From: a virus
IMG/VR virus record: IMGVR_UViG_3300042731_006779
Span: 1-20,946 of that record
Strand: one strand, 5' to 3'
Length of the DNA: 20,946 bases
Shown: positions 17,137 to 20,946 of the stretch, in pieces
Layout: each line of letters starts with the position of its first letter
How positions within the stretch are numbered: position 1 is the first letter of the stretch
Made by a program: the position numbers and the translations under genes
The notes under the pieces: generated by a model
What the model saw: the letters and a program-made list of their open reading frames with translations, nothing else
What the model was told of the DNA's origin: nothing
Database searches by the model: none

Positions 17137-18331
17137 AGCGTACCCCGAAAAGATGCTACCTTTTTTCACATCACGCAAAAGATACAACGTCGCGTGGGGG
17201 GGGAGAGGCGGATCAAAATCATGGACCTTTGCGGACATACTTATTTTACAAGCATATAGAGAAAAGTTATTTATTCCTTGTTTGCGACAATATCAAGTAT
17301 CAATCCGAGATTCAGTACATAGATTACTCGCCAGGAGCATAAAGGAATTTAATCTAAATCAATATTATCAGATACAAGATAACCGTATAACGTGCGATAA
17401 TGGGTCTGAGTTTATTTTCAAAGGGTTAGCGCGAAATTTAAACAATTTAAAATCGCTCGAAGGTGCAGACAGATGCTGGATAGCAGAAGCACAGGACGTC
17501 AGTAAAGAAGCATGGGAAAAACTAATACCGACAATCCGGAAACCAGGTTCACAATTTTGGATTGATTTTAACCCGGATGAAGAGGAAGACCCAACTTACC
17601 AAAGATTTATAAAAAATCCCCCAGATGACATTCTTTCCGTTTTTATAAATTACTATGACAATCCTTTTTTCCCTGATACATTAAGAACAGAAATGGAATA
17701 TGATAAAAAGTACAATCCAGATGATTTTCCTAACATCTGGTTAGGTGAATGTAAGAAAGTAACGGCTGCACAGATTATGCGCGGCAAATGGGAAGTCAAA
17801 GACTTCGATATTCCGAAAGATGCTATTTTTTATCTCGGATCTGACTGGGGTAATACCGGAACAGGAGACCCGGACGCGATAATTAAATGTTATGTGGACG
17901 ATGGCAGTTTGTATATATGTAATGAATCATATGCGCATGTAATGAATATAGAAGATTACCAGCAATTTTACAACTCGATGCCAGGCAGCAAGCAATGGAA
18001 AATAACTTGCGACAACACGATGCAAAAGTTTAGACGTTATTTGAACGACAGGGGATATAATCTTGTAGACGCAAAAAAAGGTCCAGGCAGCGTAGAGGCG
18101 GGTATAAAATTTCTTAGATCTTTCAAGCGTATATATATACACCCGCGTTGCAAGCACACAATATATGAATTTAAAAATTATAAATATAAAGTTGATTCAA
18201 AAACGGGAGAAATTCTAAACATAATAGTTGACAAACATAATCATTTAATAGATTCTTTACGATATGCGACAGAAAAATTGAATATTGTAAGAAAGCATAA
18301 TAATAAAACAGCAAGATCAATGGGGTTCTAA
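17123..18331 (+). CDS. terL: terminase large subunit
   Basis: This 402-residue protein is the packaging motor and nuclease, of the PBSX/SPP1-like Terminase_3 type. The ATPase part shows Walker A GGRGGSKS (26-33), Walker B CWIAEAQ (118-124) with catalytic E122, and the coupling segment FWIDFNPDEEEDP. The RNase H-like nuclease part begins near 236 with YLGSDWGN (metal D about 241), continues through ITCDNT, and ends with DKHNHLIDSLRYA at about 370-382 carrying the last acidic ligand. Length is slightly short but complete. The ATG lies inside the end of terS, and a small gene follows before the portal. Confidence 0.95.
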   Translation: MEVNRAYPEKMLPFFTSRKRYNVAWGGRGGSKSWTFADILILQAYREKLFIPCLRQYQVSIRDSVHRLLARSIKEFNLNQYYQIQDNRITCDNGSEFIFKGLARNLNNLKSLEGADRCWIAEAQDVSKEAWEKLIPTIRKPGSQFWIDFNPDEEEDPTYQRFIKNPPDDILSVFINYYDNPFFPDTLRTEMEYDKKYNPDDFPNIWLGECKKVTAAQIMRGKWEVKDFDIPKDAIFYLGSDWGNTGTGDPDAIIKCYVDDGSLYICNESYAHVMNIEDYQQFYNSMPGSKQWKITCDNTMQKFRRYLNDRGYNLVDAKKGPGSVEAGIKFLRSFKRIYIHPRCKHTIYEFKNYKYKVDSKTGEILNIIVDKHNHLIDSLRYATEKLNIVRKHNNKTARSMGF

Positions 18332-18333
18332 CG

Positions 18334-18501
18334 ATGACAGAAAAAGAGATAATGAGATTTTACAATGACAGAAAGAAATGTTTTCCAAAAGTGAACGTAT
18401 TTATTGACGGGAAAAAATGTGGAGTTGGTAAATGCGGGATTTTAGAATATAACGATATAACCTATGATGACAAGACAGGGGTAAAAAATGTCACAGAATG
18501 A
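18334..18501 (+). CDS. 55-residue protein between terL and portal
   Basis: The ATG lies 2 bases after the terL stop and the ORF overlaps the portal start by 14 bases. The protein (KVNVFIDGKKCGVGKCGILEYNDITYDD) has three cysteines and strand-rich pattern. It is not recognised. Start overlap and codon fit support coding; the AATGGGG before it is a weak SD. Confidence 0.5.
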   Translation: MTEKEIMRFYNDRKKCFPKVNVFIDGKKCGVGKCGILEYNDITYDDKTGVKNVTE

Positions 18502-19975
18502 AAATTTAATCCAAAACGGACAATTTAGCATAGAAATTAAAACAGCAGATGACGGAAGGTTAAACGGACAGCAAGTCGCCTGGCTAGTTAATAAAGCAGA
18601 CAAAGTTTTAAAGCCACAATACTTAAACAATCAGTTATACGTTAGCGGGACACATCCGGAGATAAACAAAGCGCCGGCTAAAGATGATCCCGACAACAGA
18701 TTGTCTATACCAATACCGAGAAAAGCAATAAAGACAATGTCCGGATACCTGGCAAAACCGGGTAACGTTATATATACAACGGAAGACGAGGCATACACGG
18801 AATACCTGACAAAAGTTTTTAAAGAAAATTACGAATCTTTAGAGACAAACAGGGATCTTGAAGAAAGTTTGACAAATGGGCGAGCATTTGAAATACATTA
18901 TTACGTTGACGGAGAATTACCACAATTTAAATTTGTTGATCCGAAAGAAATAATTACTATATACAGTGCAAATATAAAACCAGAATTATTATATTTTATA
19001 CGGTATTGGACAGTCGTAGAACTCGACGCAAAAGGAACAGAGAAAATAGTATATTATGCGGATGTTTATTACCCTGATGTGATCCAATCATGGAAAGTAG
19101 AAGGTGTCGCAGGCATGCGCAGCACAGGCGTAATAAGCGGAGAATATACTTTTTTAGGTGAAGTGGAACACTTTTATGGCGTTCCCCCTTTGGTAGAATA
19201 TAACATATCGTTAGACAAGAGCAATTTTATCGATCACGTTAAGCCGATAAACGATAGTCTTGACAAGCTGTATTCTTATGATGTAGCGAATGAGATTGAA
19301 AAGTTAGCTAATGCTTATTTAGCGCTTGCAGATAAGATAGACGATGTGCGAGAGGACGAAAACGGCGAAACTGCGTTAGATAAGATGAAGCGCACAAAAA
19401 TTATAGAGCTTCAGCCGGGTGAAGGGAAAAGCATCGACGGACTTGTAAAATATATTATCAAGAATATAGATACAAGCTTTCTTGAGTTTAGCGCCAAAAA
19501 TTTAGAGCGTTTAATTTATCAAATGTTAAGCGTAGTAAATTTTGATTCTGAAGATTTTGCAAATGCAGCAAGCGGAATTTCGTTAGCATATAAACTCCTG
19601 GGAATGGAGACGCAAGCAAGCGTTGTTGAAGCTAATTTTCAAGCAGGATTACAACAACGTATAACGTTAATCAACAATATAGCAGAAGTCAAAACCGCCG
19701 GATTTCAGTCATACCCCGTTAACATCACAATGAAACGTAATTTGCCGTTTGACAAAACAGAATCAGCGGAAATAATAGAAAAATTGTGGGGCAAATTAAG
19801 CAAACAAACTTTAATAAAAATGTTTGGCGGGGACCTGGTTGATAGCGTAGAAGAGGAGCTTAAGCGCATAACAGAAGAACAGGACCAGGCATTTGAAAGA
19901 AATTTAGAGTTACAAACAAAAATAGAAGAACCTCGACTGGACGAAGATGACGAAGATGGCGAAAAAGACATATAA
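18488..19975 (+). CDS. portal protein, SPP1 gp6-like
   Basis: This 495-residue protein matches SPP1-type portals: N-terminal arm, then RLSIPIPRKAIKTMSGYLAKPGNVIY, an ENYESLETNRDLEESLTNGRAFEIHYYVDG segment (typical rkgALIaGrAyeyvy-like region), FVDPKEII, and GVPPLVEYNIS. A long helical stem region follows (ANEIEKLANAYLALADKI), then the crown with an acidic tail (EEPRLDEDDEDGEKD). It forms the dodecameric DNA gate of the prohead, joining terminase and the head. The position between terL and the MuF-like gene is standard. The SD GGGG lies 8 nt before the ATG. Confidence 0.9.
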   Translation: MSQNENLIQNGQFSIEIKTADDGRLNGQQVAWLVNKADKVLKPQYLNNQLYVSGTHPEINKAPAKDDPDNRLSIPIPRKAIKTMSGYLAKPGNVIYTTEDEAYTEYLTKVFKENYESLETNRDLEESLTNGRAFEIHYYVDGELPQFKFVDPKEIITIYSANIKPELLYFIRYWTVVELDAKGTEKIVYYADVYYPDVIQSWKVEGVAGMRSTGVISGEYTFLGEVEHFYGVPPLVEYNISLDKSNFIDHVKPINDSLDKLYSYDVANEIEKLANAYLALADKIDDVREDENGETALDKMKRTKIIELQPGEGKSIDGLVKYIIKNIDTSFLEFSAKNLERLIYQMLSVVNFDSEDFANAASGISLAYKLLGMETQASVVEANFQAGLQQRITLINNIAEVKTAGFQSYPVNITMKRNLPFDKTESAEIIEKLWGKLSKQTLIKMFGGDLVDSVEEELKRITEEQDQAFERNLELQTKIEEPRLDEDDEDGEKDI

Positions 19976-20927
19976 TAATCTTGAAAAACAAACATATAAC
20001 GCATCGTTGAAGGAAGTAGAGGAGACAAATAAAAAGCTACTCAAGATATATAAAAAAGCAAATGACAACTTAATGAAACTGATAAACAGCCAGATAGAAA
20101 AAATAATATCAGGGCGAGTGAAAAGTCTTGATAAATTAGCACAGACAGAAATTCTACAAGCTCAAGTTGCGAACCAGATAGAAAAATTAAACAAGCGTGT
20201 AGACAGTGTTATACGATCAGGATATTTGACAAATTACGATAATGTTTATTACAGCACTGCATACAACTTGGAATTTGCAGCAACACAACGTTTCGGTTAT
20301 TCGTTAGAATTTCAAGTGCTTAACACTGAGTTAGCCGCTGCTAGTCTTGATGAACTGGTTGGCGGTGAAACTTTTCGCGGCAGAATGTTAAAACAACGGC
20401 TTAAGCTGCAAAACTTATTACGTGAAAATATAGCAACCGCAACAATCGAGGGCATTTCAACAAAAGAACTTGCAAAAAGATTGCAGGATATGCGCAAAAG
20501 TTTGAAATTGAGTTTAAGCAATGCTACAAGAATAGCAAGAACTGAGTTACTCCGAGCACATTCAATTAGCAATGACAAAGCAATTGAACAGTCTATCGCA
20601 TCAGGGCTCGAAGGCGAAAAAGTCTGGAATGCTACACTTGATAGTCGAACGCGCCCGGATCATGTGACAATGGATCAAAAAAAAGCAGACAAAGACGGAT
20701 ACTTTACATTGCCGAACGGAGATCGGGCAAAAGGGCCACGCATGCCCGGGTTGAGTGCAAGCCAGGCGATAAATTGTAGATGTTATGCGCAGTTTAGACC
20801 GTTTGGAATTGTCCCAACAGGAAAATCGAAAAAAATAGATGATAAATACAAGAAAAGAATAAGCATAAGCGACTTCAGAAAGTTTAAAACCAGCCTAAAA
20901 CGCCAACAAAATCAAACAACTGTGTAA
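19947..20927 (+). CDS. MuF-like minor head protein (SPP1 gp7 type)
   Basis: This 326-residue protein has a helical N-terminal domain followed by the Phage_Mu_F domain at about 180-270: LSNATRIARTELLRAHSISNDKAIEQS, then WNATLDSRTRPDHVTMD, DGYFTLPNGDRAKGPRMPGLSASQAINCRC. The R-T-E helix, the D-x-RTR-x-x-H strand and the final NCRC are the family's signature. In SPP1 the gp7 homologue travels into the head and influences DNA ejection. The start is uncertain: ATG at 19947 and 19956 both lie in the portal 3' end without a clear SD. The NCRC segment has a DNA-level relative at the end of the small gene at 2902. The stop codon lies within a short palindrome. Confidence 0.85.
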   Translation: MTKMAKKTYNNLEKQTYNASLKEVEETNKKLLKIYKKANDNLMKLINSQIEKIISGRVKSLDKLAQTEILQAQVANQIEKLNKRVDSVIRSGYLTNYDNVYYSTAYNLEFAATQRFGYSLEFQVLNTELAAASLDELVGGETFRGRMLKQRLKLQNLLRENIATATIEGISTKELAKRLQDMRKSLKLSLSNATRIARTELLRAHSISNDKAIEQSIASGLEGEKVWNATLDSRTRPDHVTMDQKKADKDGYFTLPNGDRAKGPRMPGLSASQAINCRCYAQFRPFGIVPTGKSKKIDDKYKKRISISDFRKFKTSLKRQQNQTTV

Positions 20928-20937
20928 AAATTACACA
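20921..20937 (+). repeat. short palindrome over the MuF-like stop codon
   Basis: TGTGTAA (20921-20927), loop AAA, TTACACA (20931-20937). It is a perfect 7-bp inverted repeat containing the stop codon, without a T-tract. It may be a small mRNA hairpin or binding site, or chance in A/T-rich DNA. Confidence 0.4.
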
Positions 20938-20946
20938 ATATGGTAA

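Overview
This window is a strongly A+T-rich segment of a tailed double-stranded DNA phage or prophage-like element. All credible genes lie on the + strand, packed with short gaps, ATGA/TAATG overlaps and strong Shine-Dalgarno sites. Promoters are sigma70-like: four copies of TTGACA-N17-TATATT and one close variant. TGA is used as a normal stop. A stand-alone glycyl-radical-like peptide resembling the anaerobic ribonucleotide reductase C-terminus hints at an anaerobic host, but the host cannot be named from the sequence. No integrase, clear lysogeny repressor, tail gene or lysis gene is present.

Layout. (1) 1-2860, recombination and repair block: zinc-ribbon peptide, Cas4/RecB-like PD-(D/E)XK nuclease, gp3-like protein, HTH protein, MmcB-like nuclease; the last is bracketed by a 32-bp direct repeat. 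(2) 2902-3991, a duplicated cassette: a small paralogous protein, then a promoter and a compact structured RNA ending in an intrinsic terminator. The two RNAs share a pseudoknot fold supported by compensatory changes. (3) 4006-5011, zinc ribbon and a replication-initiator-like gene carrying two iteron-like repeat sets. (4) 5040-6922, RNA-rich stretch: a hammerhead ribozyme of the permuted type II form, a STAS-domain gene, and two tRNA-Leu-like elements with oversized, non-canonical centres. (5) 6945-12254, replication block: HNH-type zinc protein, membrane peptides, DnaB helicase, coiled-coil proteins, pentapeptide-repeat protein and RNA ligase. (6) 12256-16548, accessory and regulatory genes: glycyl-radical-like peptide, Cro/CI-type HTH, SSB, RecU-like resolvase, solo HicB, zinc ribbons, small membrane proteins and an ImmA-like metallopeptidase. 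(7) 16553-20927, packaging and head entry: promoter, unusual structured leader, small and large terminase, SPP1-type portal and MuF-like minor head protein.

How it fits together. The initiator, DnaB helicase and SSB would load and run replication; the PD-(D/E)XK nuclease, gp3-like protein and RecU-like resolvase would handle recombination. A separate promoter drives the packaging genes. The most unusual aspect is the concentration of RNA-level features: two pseudoknotted small RNAs, a hammerhead, two abnormal tRNA-like genes, structured leaders before hicB and terS, and an RNA ligase. Functional links among these are inference; the structures themselves are read from the sequence.
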